64,000 nt of DNA from Anaerocolumna cellulosilytica (GCF_014218335.1 NZ_AP023367.1:1737501-1801500), one strand, 5' to 3'. Positions 9,724-19,089 are shown, counted from the stretch's first letter. A program made the numbers and translations. Notes: generated by a model from the sequence alone, not told the origin.

Positions 9724-10179
9724 TTATTCTATGATAGTCTCTGTATCAGTTAAGTTTAACAATTCATCTAAGTTTGAAATTGAATGTAAAAGTGTGCGCA
9801 GGCTGTTCTCTGAAAGTTTGTCAAATTGAGCGCATACAGTTTTATAATTATAAGCTTCTATATCTTCTAATTTTGACTTGCCGGCTTTTGTTATATATAT
9901 ATTTACAATCCTTTTGTCAGTATGTCCGCTTTCTCTGGAGGTAAGACCTGCCTTTTCCAGTCTGGTAAGCATTCTGCTGATAACAAATTTTTTGACACAT
10001 AGTTTGTCTGAAAGTTGTGTGATGCAGATACCTGGATATCGCACCAATAGTTGCAGAAGATACACTTCGTCCCAGGCAATCCCAAATAAATCGAATTCTC
10101 TTTTTTCAAAGAGATAGATACTTTTTAGAAATGCAAAGAGTGCAGCATCAACTGTTTGCCGGTCGATTGTATTGTTCAT
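9724..10179 (-). CDS. MarR-family transcriptional regulator
   Basis: A 151-residue winged-helix repressor-type protein. The recognition region CITQLSDKLCVKKFVISRML is followed by the wing TSRESGHTDKRIVNIYIT, the usual MarR D-x-R pattern. It is first in a likely operon with the SDR and decarboxylase-like genes, starts after a strong AAGGAGG, and its promoter overlaps a perfect palindrome (10239-10261). Autorepression of this three-gene unit is a reasonable inference. The ligand is unknown. Confidence 0.9.
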   Translation of the reverse strand: MNNTIDRQTVDAALFAFLKSIYLFEKREFDLFGIAWDEVYLLQLLVRYPGICITQLSDKLCVKKFVISRMLTRLEKAGLTSRESGHTDKRIVNIYITKAGKSKLEDIEAYNYKTVCAQFDKLSENSLRTLLHSISNLDELLNLTDTETIIE

Positions 10180-10221
10180 AGGGACCTCCTTTTTATAAGA
10201 TTTATTTAGTATGTGTTTCTG

Positions 10222-10261
10222 ATATTAAAATTAACATATTTAGTTGCAAAATGCAACTAAA
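10222..10261 (-). promoter_or_regulatory. Promoter and palindromic operator of the MarR operon
   Basis: On the minus strand TTGCAA (10244-10249) and TAATAT (10222-10227) form a promoter with a 16-bp spacer. The -35 box lies inside a perfect palindrome, TTTAGTTGC-AAAAT-GCAACTAAA (10239-10261), with 9-bp arms, a plausible MarR dimer site. It could also serve as terminator for the upstream AraC gene, which stops at 10271, but no T-run follows. Confidence 0.7.
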
Positions 10262-10270
10262 ATCTGAAAA

Positions 10271-11125
10271 TCAATAAAATACATCTGGAGGTGTATGAAA
10301 CGATGCAAGTCCCTTTGCAGGAGAGTGGCCTAAGAATTTAGTGTAGGCACGATAAAACGAGGAGTAGTCCAAAAAACCTGCTTCTAGTGCAGCTTCACCT
10401 GCATTGCTGCCATTTATGATTAGCTGCTGGGCATAAATTATGCGTTTGTACAGTAAATAATCATATACCGTGGTTCCGGTTGCTTTTTTAAAAACTTTGT
10501 TTAAGTGATGTTTGCTGATAAAAAAACGTTCTGCAATAGCGTCGAGACGAAATGGTTCGGTCAAATGACTGTTTAAATAAGAGATGATTTTGGATACTGT
10601 CTCGGAACTGTTATAATCAGCTTCTGCTGCTGATTGAGACAGGCTCATTATAGTAATTTGGGACAACAGGGCTTCAACATAAACCGGAAGCAGCTGTTGT
10701 TGTAATTCAGGGCTTGTCTTAGCAACTTCAGCAAAGGACTGAAAGAATGAGTTGATACGGTATTCTTCTGAATAAGGATAGAAAATCTCCTTGCCATCAT
10801 ATCTGCCAATGGGGGGGAAGGCAGAGAGCAAAACATGTCTTCGTTCAAGGGATAGGACATCCGGATAAAAATGCAGAACATATCTTTGATAAGGCTTAGC
10901 GCTATTAATTTTAAGCCCATGAAATACATTGGGAGATAAAAGCAAAAGACTGTTCGGCGTCAGATGGTAGCCTCGGTCTTCCACCAGGTAATCGGCATCA
11001 CCGTCTAAAAAAAAGTAAATTTCGTACATGTTATGACAATGGATGTAATATTCTTTCGTTGCAGTTTCGCTGACAGAATGAGCGAATGAAACCCTGTCAC
11101 TTTGAAGTTTTGATATAATATTCAT
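10271..11125 (-). CDS. AraC-family regulator with cupin sensor domain
   Basis: A 284-residue regulator with an N-terminal cupin-like ligand domain (HCHNMYEIYFFLDGDADYLV around residues 29-48) and two C-terminal helix-turn-helices (about 185-280), including FRLDAIAERFFISKHHLNKVF and the closing GFLDYSSFYRAYTKFLGHSP. This architecture senses sugars in Firmicutes. It is divergent from the Gfo/Idh operon at 11465 and likely activates it. Its own promoter lies at 11170-11198. Start follows AGAGGT. Confidence 0.9.
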   Translation of the reverse strand: MNIISKLQSDRVSFAHSVSETATKEYYIHCHNMYEIYFFLDGDADYLVEDRGYHLTPNSLLLLSPNVFHGLKINSAKPYQRYVLHFYPDVLSLERRHVLLSAFPPIGRYDGKEIFYPYSEEYRINSFFQSFAEVAKTSPELQQQLLPVYVEALLSQITIMSLSQSAAEADYNSSETVSKIISYLNSHLTEPFRLDAIAERFFISKHHLNKVFKKATGTTVYDYLLYKRIIYAQQLIINGSNAGEAALEAGFLDYSSFYRAYTKFLGHSPAKGLASFHTPPDVFY

Positions 11126-11169
11126 AGTTGACCTCTTTTATAAGATTGTAACCTATTGTAATTTCTATT

Positions 11170-11198
11170 AGTATATAGATATATCGCTATATTTGCAA
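11170..11198 (-). promoter_or_regulatory. Predicted promoter of the AraC gene
   Basis: On the minus strand TTGCAA (11193-11198) and TATACT (11170-11175) are separated by 17 bp, about 45 bp upstream of the AraC start. Confidence 0.6.
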
Positions 11199-11214
11199 TA
11201 TAAAGAAATGTATT

Positions 11215-11247
11215 TGCAATCGCTTTCTATAAAAAAAAATCTATAAT
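11215..11247 (+). promoter_or_regulatory. Weak cre-like site and -10 box before the Gfo/Idh operon
   Basis: TGCAATCGCTTTCT (11215-11228) matches the CcpA cre consensus except at two positions. TATAAT at 11242-11247 lacks a good -35 box, as expected for an AraC-activated promoter. Both assignments are tentative. The rest of the 339-bp gap is AT-rich apart from the leader hairpins at 11386-11448. Confidence 0.35.
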
Positions 11248-11385
11248 AGGATTTAGAGAAACCTGTAACTCAATCTAACGAATGTTTGTTTTAAGCATAC
11301 CGCAAACTAGCTTGTGACATGCAATGAGCTACTACCAAATACGGCATTATGATAGAAGGTTGAAAGAAAATATAAGTTAGAGAGG

Positions 11386-11464
11386 CTGCCACAAAACAAT
11401 TCTTTCAACGGATTCTATTTGTGGCAGTATCACGGGAAATCTGTGATATGAAATGGGGATAAAG
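11386..11464 (+). promoter_or_regulatory. Two-hairpin leader of the first Gfo/Idh gene
   Basis: Stem 1 pairs CTGCCACAAA (11386-11395) with TTTGTGGCAG (11418-11427). It abuts stem 2, TATCAC (11428-11433) with GTGATA (11443-11448). GGGGATAA then precedes the ATG at 11465. The same order and the shared string TTGTGGCAGTATCRC recur before the second Gfo/Idh gene (12667-12735). Confidence 0.6.
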
Positions 11465-12631
11465 ATGAAAAATATAAAATTAGGCATTATCGGCATTGGG
11501 AATATGGGCAGCGGACACTGTAACAGTATTTTAGAAGGAAAAGTGCCGCTGATAACAATTTCCGCAGTTGCCGATAAAAGAGAAGTAAGGAGAACTTGGG
11601 CAAAGGAAAATTTGCCGAAGGAAGTTGCCATCTTTGAAGAAGGTGATGCACTTATTGCATCTGGATTATGCGATGCAGTACTAGTAGCTACTCCTCATTA
11701 TGAACATCCAAGCCTGGTAATAAAGGCGTTTAAGCAGGGGCTCCATGTTTTGTGTGAAAAACCAGCGGGGGTTTATACCAAGCAGGTACGGGAAATGAAT
11801 GAGTCAGCAGAAAAGCATAATCTGGTATTTGCCATGATGTTTAACCAAAGAACGAATCATGTATATAGAAAAATGCATGAACTGGTACATGGGGGAGAGT
11901 TAGGTGCAATAAAACGGGTTAACTGGATTATCACGGACTGGTACCGTACCCAAGCTTACTATGATTCCGGTGACTGGAGGGCTACCTGGGAAGGAGAAGG
12001 CGGAGGCGTGTTGCTAAACCAATGCCCTCACAATCTGGATTTACTTCAATGGATATGCGGCATGCCAAAGAAAGTCATGGCAGTGTGCCATAACGGTAAA
12101 TGGCACGATATTGAGGTAGAGGACGATGTAACAGCTTATCTGGAATATCCAAACGGAGCGACAGGAGTATTTATTACCAGTACAGCAGATGCTCCCGGTA
12201 CGAACCGGTTTGAAATTGACTTGGAGAAAGGAAAATTAGTTTGCGAAGAAGATAAGCTGACTTTATATAAGCTGGATGTAAGTGAGAGAGAATACTGTTT
12301 TGCTGCAAGAGAAGGCTTTAAAAAACCTGACGGACAATTTATAGAGCTTATAACTGACGGCTGCAATCCACAACATATAGGAGTAATGAGAGCTTTTGCT
12401 GATAGAATTCTTTATGGAACACCTCTTGTTGCAGAGGGGGTGGAAGGGATTCATGGACTTATGCTCTCCAATGCCATGCATCTGTCTAGTTGGCTTAATA
12501 AACCAGTAACGCTTCCCTTTGATGAGGAGTTATTTCTGGGCGAGCTGAATAAACGTCGTAAAGACTCCAAATATAAAAAGACAGTTAAAGAAATTACCTT
12601 TGATTTAGACGGCAGTTACGGATCAAAGTAA
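11465..12631 (+). CDS. Gfo/Idh/MocA family oxidoreductase
   Basis: A 388-residue NAD(P)-dependent sugar dehydrogenase-type protein. The Rossmann motif GIIGIGNMGSGH is at the N-terminus, the conserved LCEKPAGV follows near residue 97, and the C-terminal alpha/beta domain carries GGGVLLNQCPHNLDLLQW, which supplies catalytic His/Asp residues in this family. The start at 11465 is chosen for the GGGGA site just upstream; an ATG at 11453 overlaps that site. It is followed by a second Gfo/Idh gene and a sugar-phosphate isomerase-like gene, a set often used for oxidation and isomerisation of inositols, keto-glycosides or unusual sugars. Substrate not determined. Confidence 0.88.
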   Translation: MKNIKLGIIGIGNMGSGHCNSILEGKVPLITISAVADKREVRRTWAKENLPKEVAIFEEGDALIASGLCDAVLVATPHYEHPSLVIKAFKQGLHVLCEKPAGVYTKQVREMNESAEKHNLVFAMMFNQRTNHVYRKMHELVHGGELGAIKRVNWIITDWYRTQAYYDSGDWRATWEGEGGGVLLNQCPHNLDLLQWICGMPKKVMAVCHNGKWHDIEVEDDVTAYLEYPNGATGVFITSTADAPGTNRFEIDLEKGKLVCEEDKLTLYKLDVSEREYCFAAREGFKKPDGQFIELITDGCNPQHIGVMRAFADRILYGTPLVAEGVEGIHGLMLSNAMHLSSWLNKPVTLPFDEELFLGELNKRRKDSKYKKTVKEITFDLDGSYGSK

Positions 12632-12666
12632 CAGTCATGCAATAGGAGCTAGATTGATAGAAAGGA

Positions 12667-12735
12667 TGCCAAGACAAGATTTTAACTTGTTTTGATTGTG
12701 GCAGTATCGCAGTTGTGATACAGGGTGGGATAAGT
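12667..12735 (+). promoter_or_regulatory. Two-hairpin leader of the second Gfo/Idh gene
   Basis: TGCC (12667-12670) pairs with GGCA (12700-12703) around an inner stem AAGACAAG/CTTGTTTT (12671-12678 with 12686-12693). It is followed directly by stem 2, GTATCGC (12704-12710) with GTGATAC (12715-12721), and then GGGTGGGATAAGT before the ATG. The layout and central string match the leader at 11386-11464 although the outer arms differ. Confidence 0.6.
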
Positions 12736-13743
12736 ATGAATACAGCAATCATCGGATGCGGAGCCATAGCAAAAGTCCATGCGCAGTGTGTACAAAAGTT
12801 AGCAAATCATAAACTCTCCGCATTTGCAGATACGGTAGAGACAAGAGCAGAACAGTATGCAGCCCTATATCATGGAAAGGCTTATCAGTCCTTAGAGGAA
12901 ATGCTTGAGAAAGAGAAAATAGATATTCTTCATATCTGCACCCCCCATTACCTGCATGTACCTATGGCGGTGTATGCTTTGGAACGTGGTGTTAACGTGT
13001 TTATGGAGAAGCCTCCGGTTATAGTAAGGGAACAGCTGGAGCAATTAGAAAAGGTACAAACCGGAAAACAGTTGGGATTCTGTTTCCAGAACCGATATAA
13101 TCCGAGTGTTATTCAGGTGAAAGAACTGCTGGAATCTGGTAAGGCAGGAGACATATACGGTGCAAGAGGTATCGTTACTTGGAACCGGAGCAGTAGTTAT
13201 TATACCCAGAGTGACTGGAGGGGACGTATTAAGACAGAGGGCGGAGGAGCACTTATTAACCAGTCCATTCATACCCTTGATTTACTTACTTATTTTTTAG
13301 GAACTCCAGTTTTAGTGGACGCAGTGAAAGCGAATCATCATTTAAAGGCAGCTGTGGAAGTGGAAGATATGATGGAGGCTTTTATACGTTTTGAAGGAGG
13401 AAGGAGTGCCTGTTTTTATGGAACAACGGCGTACGTAGAGGATGCACCGCCCCTGATTGAGATTGTTTGTGAAAAGCTAACCATACGTATCGAGAATTCT
13501 TATGTAACCTATTATTATAAGGACGAAAGTGTAGAAACCCTCGATATAAAAAGCAGGGAAGGTCTTGGAAAACATTACTGGGGTGCCGGACATTTTGACT
13601 GTATTAAGGACTTTTATTATTGTGTGGAGAAAGAAGAAGTGTTTACCCTTGGTTTAAGCAAAATGAAGGATACCATAAGGCTAATGCTTAGCATGTATGA
13701 ATCAGCTGATACAGGTAAGGAAATAAATCTGAAAGAAGTCTAA
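12736..13743 (+). CDS. Second Gfo/Idh/MocA family oxidoreductase
   Basis: A 335-residue paralog of the preceding gene product: Rossmann motif IIGCGAIAKVHA, the FMEKPPV segment, and the GGGALINQSIHTLDLLTY catalytic region. The start at 12736 is preferred because GGTGGGA lies upstream; a start at 12715 would read through that site. The product is shorter than its neighbour by about 50 residues. Pairs of such enzymes often work on successive oxidation and reduction steps or on two epimers. Its own leader element (12667-12735) suggests separate post-transcriptional control within the operon. Confidence 0.88.
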   Translation: MNTAIIGCGAIAKVHAQCVQKLANHKLSAFADTVETRAEQYAALYHGKAYQSLEEMLEKEKIDILHICTPHYLHVPMAVYALERGVNVFMEKPPVIVREQLEQLEKVQTGKQLGFCFQNRYNPSVIQVKELLESGKAGDIYGARGIVTWNRSSSYYTQSDWRGRIKTEGGGALINQSIHTLDLLTYFLGTPVLVDAVKANHHLKAAVEVEDMMEAFIRFEGGRSACFYGTTAYVEDAPPLIEIVCEKLTIRIENSYVTYYYKDESVETLDIKSREGLGKHYWGAGHFDCIKDFYYCVEKEEVFTLGLSKMKDTIRLMLSMYESADTGKEINLKEV

Positions 13744-13802
13744 GGTTACATGTAGCTATGTTAGAGTTGAGATTATAGTGGATAAGAAAAGGAGAAGTAA
13801 AA

Positions 13803-14645
13803 ATGTTAAAGAATGCCCAAATTACCGGATTTGCAGATGAAATCCATTCGGATATAAAGATACAGGTAAGGTTGTTAAAGGAACTGGGAATTGACTTTTT
13901 GGAACTTCGCAGTGCCAACGGCAAAAGCATTGCATCTTACACTAAGGAAGAGGCAAAGGCATTGAAAGAGTATCTTTCAGAGCAGAAAATACAAGTGTCA
14001 GCGCTTGGCTCTCCTATTGGCAAGATATCTATAACAGAAGAGTTCGAACCACATTTTAAGGTATATCAAAATGTGGTGGAAATTGCTAAAATTATGGAAA
14101 CTCCAAATATTCGCATGTTCAGTTTTTATATACCTAATCAGGAAGAGCCAGAAAAATATCAGGATATAGTTTTTGATAGAATGGAACATTTGGTAAGTTA
14201 TGCCCGGAAAGAAAGTGTAATTCTATTGCATGAGAATGAAAAAGATATCTACGGTGATACAGCCTTTCGTTGTAAACAGCTGTTTGACAGGTTTTACGGA
14301 GAGCATTTTAAAGGTACTTTTGATTTTGCTAATTTTGTACAGTGTGGGCAAGATACATCAGAAGCCTATGAACTGTTAAAGTCTTATATTGCATACATCC
14401 ACATTAAAGATGCTTTATTTGCCACCGGTCAGGTTACACCGGCCGGCGAAGGAGATGGTATGGTGAGAGAGATTTTAGAGAAGCTTGATAAGATGGGGTA
14501 TGAGGGCTTTTTAAGTCTAGAGCCTCATTTGGCAGATTTTTCAGGACTAAAGAATCTGGAAAAGAATCCGTTGACAAAGAACATATCAAGTGGCGAAGCA
14601 GCTTTTACCATTGCCTACGAAGCATTAAAAAAGATATTGATTTAA
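13803..14645 (+). CDS. Sugar phosphate isomerase/epimerase (xylose isomerase-like TIM barrel)
   Basis: A 280-residue protein of the AP-endonuclease-2/xylose-isomerase-like TIM barrel family. Likely metal ligands sit in the expected order: Glu in ILLHENEKD, Asp in GTFDFANF, His in YIHIKDA and Glu in LSLEPHL. Family members isomerise or epimerise free or phosphorylated sugars and inosose-type compounds. It follows the two Gfo/Idh genes and has its own AAAGGAG ribosome binding site. Together the three suggest oxidation at one carbon, isomerisation, and reduction of a sugar, under the divergent AraC regulator. Substrate not known. Confidence 0.85.
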   Translation: MLKNAQITGFADEIHSDIKIQVRLLKELGIDFLELRSANGKSIASYTKEEAKALKEYLSEQKIQVSALGSPIGKISITEEFEPHFKVYQNVVEIAKIMETPNIRMFSFYIPNQEEPEKYQDIVFDRMEHLVSYARKESVILLHENEKDIYGDTAFRCKQLFDRFYGEHFKGTFDFANFVQCGQDTSEAYELLKSYIAYIHIKDALFATGQVTPAGEGDGMVREILEKLDKMGYEGFLSLEPHLADFSGLKNLEKNPLTKNISSGEAAFTIAYEALKKILI

Positions 14646-14697
14646 TTTGGAAGAAAGTATAAAATATTACCATAAAATTACTTAATAAACCATTCAG

Positions 14698-14737
14698 AAT
14701 CCTCATAAGTGTTGTGACTACAATACATATGGGGATT
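14698..14737 (+). terminator. Long hairpin, probable terminator after the isomerase gene
   Basis: Eighteen-nucleotide arms (14698-14715 and 14720-14737) pair almost completely around a 4-nt loop. Only about four T residues follow, so termination may be partial, with read-through into the response regulator. Confidence 0.55.
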
Positions 14738-14769
14738 TTAAGCGTCAACGATAAGATATGGGGGAAACT

Positions 14770-16413
14770 ATGATTAAGGTATTTTTGGTAGAAGATGAAA
14801 TTGTAATTAGAAATAGTATTCAAAAGATGATTCCCTGGCAGGAACATGGCTATGAACTTGCCGGCGAGGCGGCGGACGGAGAGATTGCCCTTCCCCTTAT
14901 TCGTATGGTAAAACCGGATGTTTTGATTACGGATATTAAAATGCCCTTTATGGATGGGCTGGCTTTAAGTAAGCTTGTAAAAAAGGAGCTGCCGGAAACG
15001 AAAATTGTTATCATAAGCGGCTACGATGATTTTGAATATGCAAGACAGGCTATCTCTCTCGGTGTGGAGCGATATCTGCTTAAGCCAATTAGTCGGGGGA
15101 GTTTTATTGAGGTGCTTAAGGAGATTCGAATAAAGCAAGAAGCAGAATTGGAACAAAAAAGTTATTATGAAAAATTTAGGAATGAATTGCAGGAGTTTGA
15201 ACAGCATGCAAGAAGGGATTTATTCGAAGCCATGGTTTCCGGGCATGTTGCTACACGGATAATCTATGAAAAGGCGGAAAAACTCCGTATTGACATAACC
15301 GCACAGTGCTATAATATCGTATTATTTTCGATGAATTCCAATGAAAAGGATCAGATATTTTATAATACGTATTCGCAGGAAACTGCTGATTTACAGATTC
15401 GTTTGGAACAGATATTTCCGAACAGACCGGATTATATACTCTTTTGTAACCAGCCATTTAGCTACGCAGTTTTGATTAAAGGGAAGAGAGAGACTATTAA
15501 CAGACTGACAAAAGAGTGTGTAAATACACTGCAAGAATTTTTTAAGGCAGGCAGTAAGCAGGTGGATTGGTTTATCTGTACCGGACAGTCTGTAGAGCGG
15601 ATCAGTGCTCTTGCCAGTTGTTATCAATGTGCTATGAGTATATTTGCATCCAGATTTTTGAGTAAATCCAGGACAAATTCAGAACATATTCATTATGAAA
15701 ATGACAACACACCTTTATCGGAGGAGATGGATATAAAAAATATTGATTCCAGTATTATTAATACAGCAATTATTCTGGACTTTCTAAGTCATGCATTAGA
15801 GGAAGAAGTGAATAATTTTGTAACGAATTACTTTAAGATGATTGGAGAGGAGGCTGTTAAGTCTAGAATTTTCAGACAGTATATTCTGCTAAATGTGCAC
15901 TTTTCCACCGTTTCCTTTATTCAGAAGCTAGGATTTTCTAAAGAGGAATTAGATTATTATTTACCGGAGGTTTGCTCAGAAGTGGTGACTTCTCCACAGT
16001 ATGCTATGGAACTAATTAAAAATATTTTAAAAAAAGGCATCAGACTCAGGGAAGAGAGCATCAGAAGCCGGTACAAGAGTGTAATTGACGTGGCAACGGA
16101 TTATATACATAAGAACTACATGGACGATAGCCTGTCACTGAATAAGGTTGCTTGTGCTGCCAATGTCAGTGCCAATCACTTTAGTGCCATATTCAGTCAG
16201 GAGAAAAAGAAGACTTTTATTGAATATCTGACAGAACTGCGCATGAACAAGGCAAAGGAACTGCTTCGCTGCACAGATATGCGCTCCGGGGAAATCGCTT
16301 TAGAAGTTGGTTATAAAGATTCACACTATTTCAGTTTTTTATTTAAGAAAACCCAGGGATGTACGCCCAGTGATTACCGCAGTAAAAAGGGAGGGATACC
16401 ATGGGAATTTTAA
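14770..16413 (+). CDS. YesN-type response regulator with AraC output domain
   Basis: A 547-residue regulator: receiver domain (about 1-120) with phosphoacceptor Asp55 in VLITDIKMPF and acid pocket EDE at 8-10, a long middle region, and a C-terminal AraC double helix-turn-helix (about 445-545, ending QGCTPSDYRSKKGG). Start chosen at 14770 after GGGGGAA rather than the ATG at 14758. Its last codons overlap the partner kinase gene by 13 bp, so translation is coupled. The next genes encode a sugar ABC importer, its probable target. Confidence 0.92.
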   Translation: MIKVFLVEDEIVIRNSIQKMIPWQEHGYELAGEAADGEIALPLIRMVKPDVLITDIKMPFMDGLALSKLVKKELPETKIVIISGYDDFEYARQAISLGVERYLLKPISRGSFIEVLKEIRIKQEAELEQKSYYEKFRNELQEFEQHARRDLFEAMVSGHVATRIIYEKAEKLRIDITAQCYNIVLFSMNSNEKDQIFYNTYSQETADLQIRLEQIFPNRPDYILFCNQPFSYAVLIKGKRETINRLTKECVNTLQEFFKAGSKQVDWFICTGQSVERISALASCYQCAMSIFASRFLSKSRTNSEHIHYENDNTPLSEEMDIKNIDSSIINTAIILDFLSHALEEEVNNFVTNYFKMIGEEAVKSRIFRQYILLNVHFSTVSFIQKLGFSKEELDYYLPEVCSEVVTSPQYAMELIKNILKKGIRLREESIRSRYKSVIDVATDYIHKNYMDDSLSLNKVACAANVSANHFSAIFSQEKKKTFIEYLTELRMNKAKELLRCTDMRSGEIALEVGYKDSHYFSFLFKKTQGCTPSDYRSKKGGIPWEF

Positions 16414-17834
16414 AGTTTAATAATTATCAAAAAGTAAAAAGTGTGAGCTTAAGTATTAAATTAAGAAAAATTATTTTTATTATGCTTCTTCCCTTGATTT
16501 TTTGGATTCTGGTAGCTCTGATTATATTTGGATTTTATGAAAATAAGGTGGCTAAACTCACCCACAACGTTACTATCAGCAGTAAATTCAATATGGATTT
16601 TAAGGGAGCAATTGATTTGAAAATGTATCATTATACCGTTGGCAGCAAACAGCAGACAACTCTCCCTACTTCGGATGTGAAGGATGCCATTGCATTGGCT
16701 GAATCATTAAAGCGTACAACGGATTGTAAGGAAAGTCGTAAGGCACTGCAGAATATTTTGGAGTATTGCAATAACTTGCAGGAAAAAATGCATATGATAG
16801 CAGAAACCAAAGAGTATGATAGCAGGCAGCTGCAATTAGAAAATAACATCTATGTTTTGACACGGCTTATACAGGGGAAAATGATAGATTATATCTACTA
16901 TGAGGCAGGATATATGGCAGTATTGGAAGAGAACATGCGTCATGATATAAAAATAGTTATAGTACTCGCTTTTTTATTTGTATGTGGTTCTATATCTTTT
17001 TTGCTTACCTTTGGAATCCGGTTTTCAAAAAGCATAACAGTCCCCATAAGTAAGCTCTGTCATAACGTAAATCAAGTGGGACAAGGTGAATTTTCTATTC
17101 CAGAAGTGAATTCTAGTTATATAGAGATTGCACAGCTCAATACAGGCATTCAGCATATGGCTATGAGAATTGGCATCTTACTTGAAAATGTAAAAGAGGA
17201 AGAAAAGCTACAGCACAAGACGCAATTGCAGCTTCTACAGGCTCAAATTAATCCTCATTTTTTATACAATACCCTGGATGCAATTGTATGGCTGGTAGAA
17301 TCTGTACAGCAGGAAGCAGCAGTAACGATGCTTACTAATTTATCCGTTTTTTTCAGAACTATATTGTCAAAGGGTAATGATATCATAAGTCTAAAAGAAG
17401 AGATTATGCATACCAAAAGTTATCTTGACATACAGGCGGTACGGTACCAGGATATTTTAGAATATGATATTTCATTGCCGGAGGAATTAGAGCAGATTAA
17501 AGTTCCTAAGCTTACTTTACAGCCATTAGCAGAGAATGCTCTATATCATGGGGTAAAAGAAAAAAGAGGAAAGAGTGCTATAACCATTCAATGTTATAAA
17601 CAGGAAAAAAACATTATCTTGGCCGTATCCGATAATGGTATTGGAATAAATACAGACAAGCTTAGGACAATAAAAGAAGGACTTGTAGGGTCAAAACATG
17701 ACGGCTTTGGACTTACCGCAGTACATGAGCGGATAAAACTGTATTTTGGAGACAGTTTTGGGCTAAAGATTGCATCAGCTTACGGCACTGGTACAACGGT
17801 TACAGTTACAATACCTGAAAATTTTCAACTATAA
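16401..17834 (+). CDS. YesM-type sensor histidine kinase
   Basis: A 477-residue membrane kinase with one membrane segment near residues 23-45 and a second near 184-206 that flank an extracellular sensor of about 140 residues. A HAMP region, the His_kinase motif AQINPHFLYNTLD with phosphorylated His286, and an ATPase domain with DNGIGI and GFGLTAVHERI follow. It overlaps the upstream response regulator gene. The small extracytoplasmic domain suggests a sugar or a sugar-loaded binding protein as signal. The nearby YtfQ-like binding protein is an obvious candidate partner, but this is inference. Confidence 0.92.
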   Translation: MGILKFNNYQKVKSVSLSIKLRKIIFIMLLPLIFWILVALIIFGFYENKVAKLTHNVTISSKFNMDFKGAIDLKMYHYTVGSKQQTTLPTSDVKDAIALAESLKRTTDCKESRKALQNILEYCNNLQEKMHMIAETKEYDSRQLQLENNIYVLTRLIQGKMIDYIYYEAGYMAVLEENMRHDIKIVIVLAFLFVCGSISFLLTFGIRFSKSITVPISKLCHNVNQVGQGEFSIPEVNSSYIEIAQLNTGIQHMAMRIGILLENVKEEEKLQHKTQLQLLQAQINPHFLYNTLDAIVWLVESVQQEAAVTMLTNLSVFFRTILSKGNDIISLKEEIMHTKSYLDIQAVRYQDILEYDISLPEELEQIKVPKLTLQPLAENALYHGVKEKRGKSAITIQCYKQEKNIILAVSDNGIGINTDKLRTIKEGLVGSKHDGFGLTAVHERIKLYFGDSFGLKIASAYGTGTTVTVTIPENFQL

Positions 17835-17967
17835 TCGTAAGAAATTCAACTAAAATAAAAGACCATAAATTATCAAACTCAATGGATAAGATAATAAATG
17901 GATGTTTGGTTATAAATTTATATAATTAGGAGTATGAATTACCAATAAAAAATGAGGAGGTTATATT

Positions 17968-19053
17968 ATGAAATCAAAAATCAAATTCAGGTTACTTGCT
18001 GCCTTTATGACAGTATGCATGCTGCTTACCCTGACGGCATGCGGGAATACTTCGAAATCTACAAGTAGCACAGAGGACACAAAAACAGATACCGGCAGCG
18101 GAGATTTAATAACGGTTGGCTTCTCACAGGTAGGTGCGGAATCCGATTGGAGAACTGCCAATACAGAATCTATGAAGTCTACCTTTAGTGAAGAAAACGG
18201 ATATGAGCTTATCTTTGATGATGCGCAGCAAAAACAGGAAAATCAGATTGCAGCAATCCGAAATTTTATCCAGCAGGAAGTTGATTACATAGTTTTAGCA
18301 CCTGTTACAGAAACAGGGTGGGATACTGTATTACAGGAAGCAAAAGATGCAGGAGTTCCGGTAATTATTGTTGACCGTATGGTAAATGTATCTGATGACA
18401 GCTTATATACAGCTTGGGTTGGATCTAATTTTGAACTGGAAGGAAAGAAGGCAGCCGCCTGGCTTTATGCTTACCTACAAGCAGCCGGTAAAGGGGAAGA
18501 GCCTGTAAATATCGTTGATATTCAGGGGACTATCGGTGCCTCTGCCCAGATAGGGCGTACTGCCGGACTGGAAGCCGCTGTTTCAGAACACAGTAACTGG
18601 ACACTGCTTGCTAAAGTCTCCGGGGAGTTTACTCAAGCAAAAGGTCAGGAAGTCATGGAATCCTTATTAAAGCAATATGGGGATCAGATTGATGTTGTGT
18701 ATTGTGAAAATGACAATGAAGCTTTTGGAGCCATTGATGCCATTGAAGCTGCCGGCTATAAGGTGGGGGCCGACGGTGACATGATTGTTATGTCCTTTGA
18801 TAGTACAAATGCAGGCTTAACAGAAACTTTAAACGGTAAGATTATTTGTAATACGGAATGTAACCCACTTCATGGACCAAGAGTGCAGGAAATCATACAG
18901 ACGCTGGAAAAAGGCGAGACAGTGAATAAACAGGAATATGTGGATGAAGGTATCTTCTCCTTTGATGGAGCTGTGTCAGTTATTAGCGTAGATGGTGCAG
19001 AATATCCTGTAACCAAGGTTACAAAAGAGGTAATAGAATCCAGAGCGTATTAA
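17968..19053 (+). CDS. ytfQ: YtfQ-like sugar ABC transporter substrate-binding lipoprotein
   Basis: A 361-residue periplasmic-binding-protein type 1 lipoprotein. The signal peptide ends at the lipobox LTLTACG. The mature part closely follows E. coli YtfQ (galactofuranose-binding) in GFSQVGAESDWRTANTESMK, the QQKQENQIAAIRNF stretch and DIQGTIGASAQIGR. YtfQ binds galactofuranose and galactopyranose; a related sugar is likely here but not proven. Start follows GAGGAGG. It is followed by a hairpin that may reduce read-through into the ATPase and permease genes, giving more binding protein than membrane parts. Downstream of the YesN/YesM pair. Confidence 0.88.
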   Translation: MKSKIKFRLLAAFMTVCMLLTLTACGNTSKSTSSTEDTKTDTGSGDLITVGFSQVGAESDWRTANTESMKSTFSEENGYELIFDDAQQKQENQIAAIRNFIQQEVDYIVLAPVTETGWDTVLQEAKDAGVPVIIVDRMVNVSDDSLYTAWVGSNFELEGKKAAAWLYAYLQAAGKGEEPVNIVDIQGTIGASAQIGRTAGLEAAVSEHSNWTLLAKVSGEFTQAKGQEVMESLLKQYGDQIDVVYCENDNEAFGAIDAIEAAGYKVGADGDMIVMSFDSTNAGLTETLNGKIICNTECNPLHGPRVQEIIQTLEKGETVNKQEYVDEGIFSFDGAVSVISVDGAEYPVTKVTKEVIESRAY

Positions 19054-19089
19054 GCGTAAGTTTAAAGTGAAAATAATATAAGGTTAGGG

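Noticed and set aside
11386-11427. Simple intrinsic terminator
   Set aside because: The stem lacks a following T-run and abuts a second stem just before a start codon; a matching arrangement recurs before the next gene.
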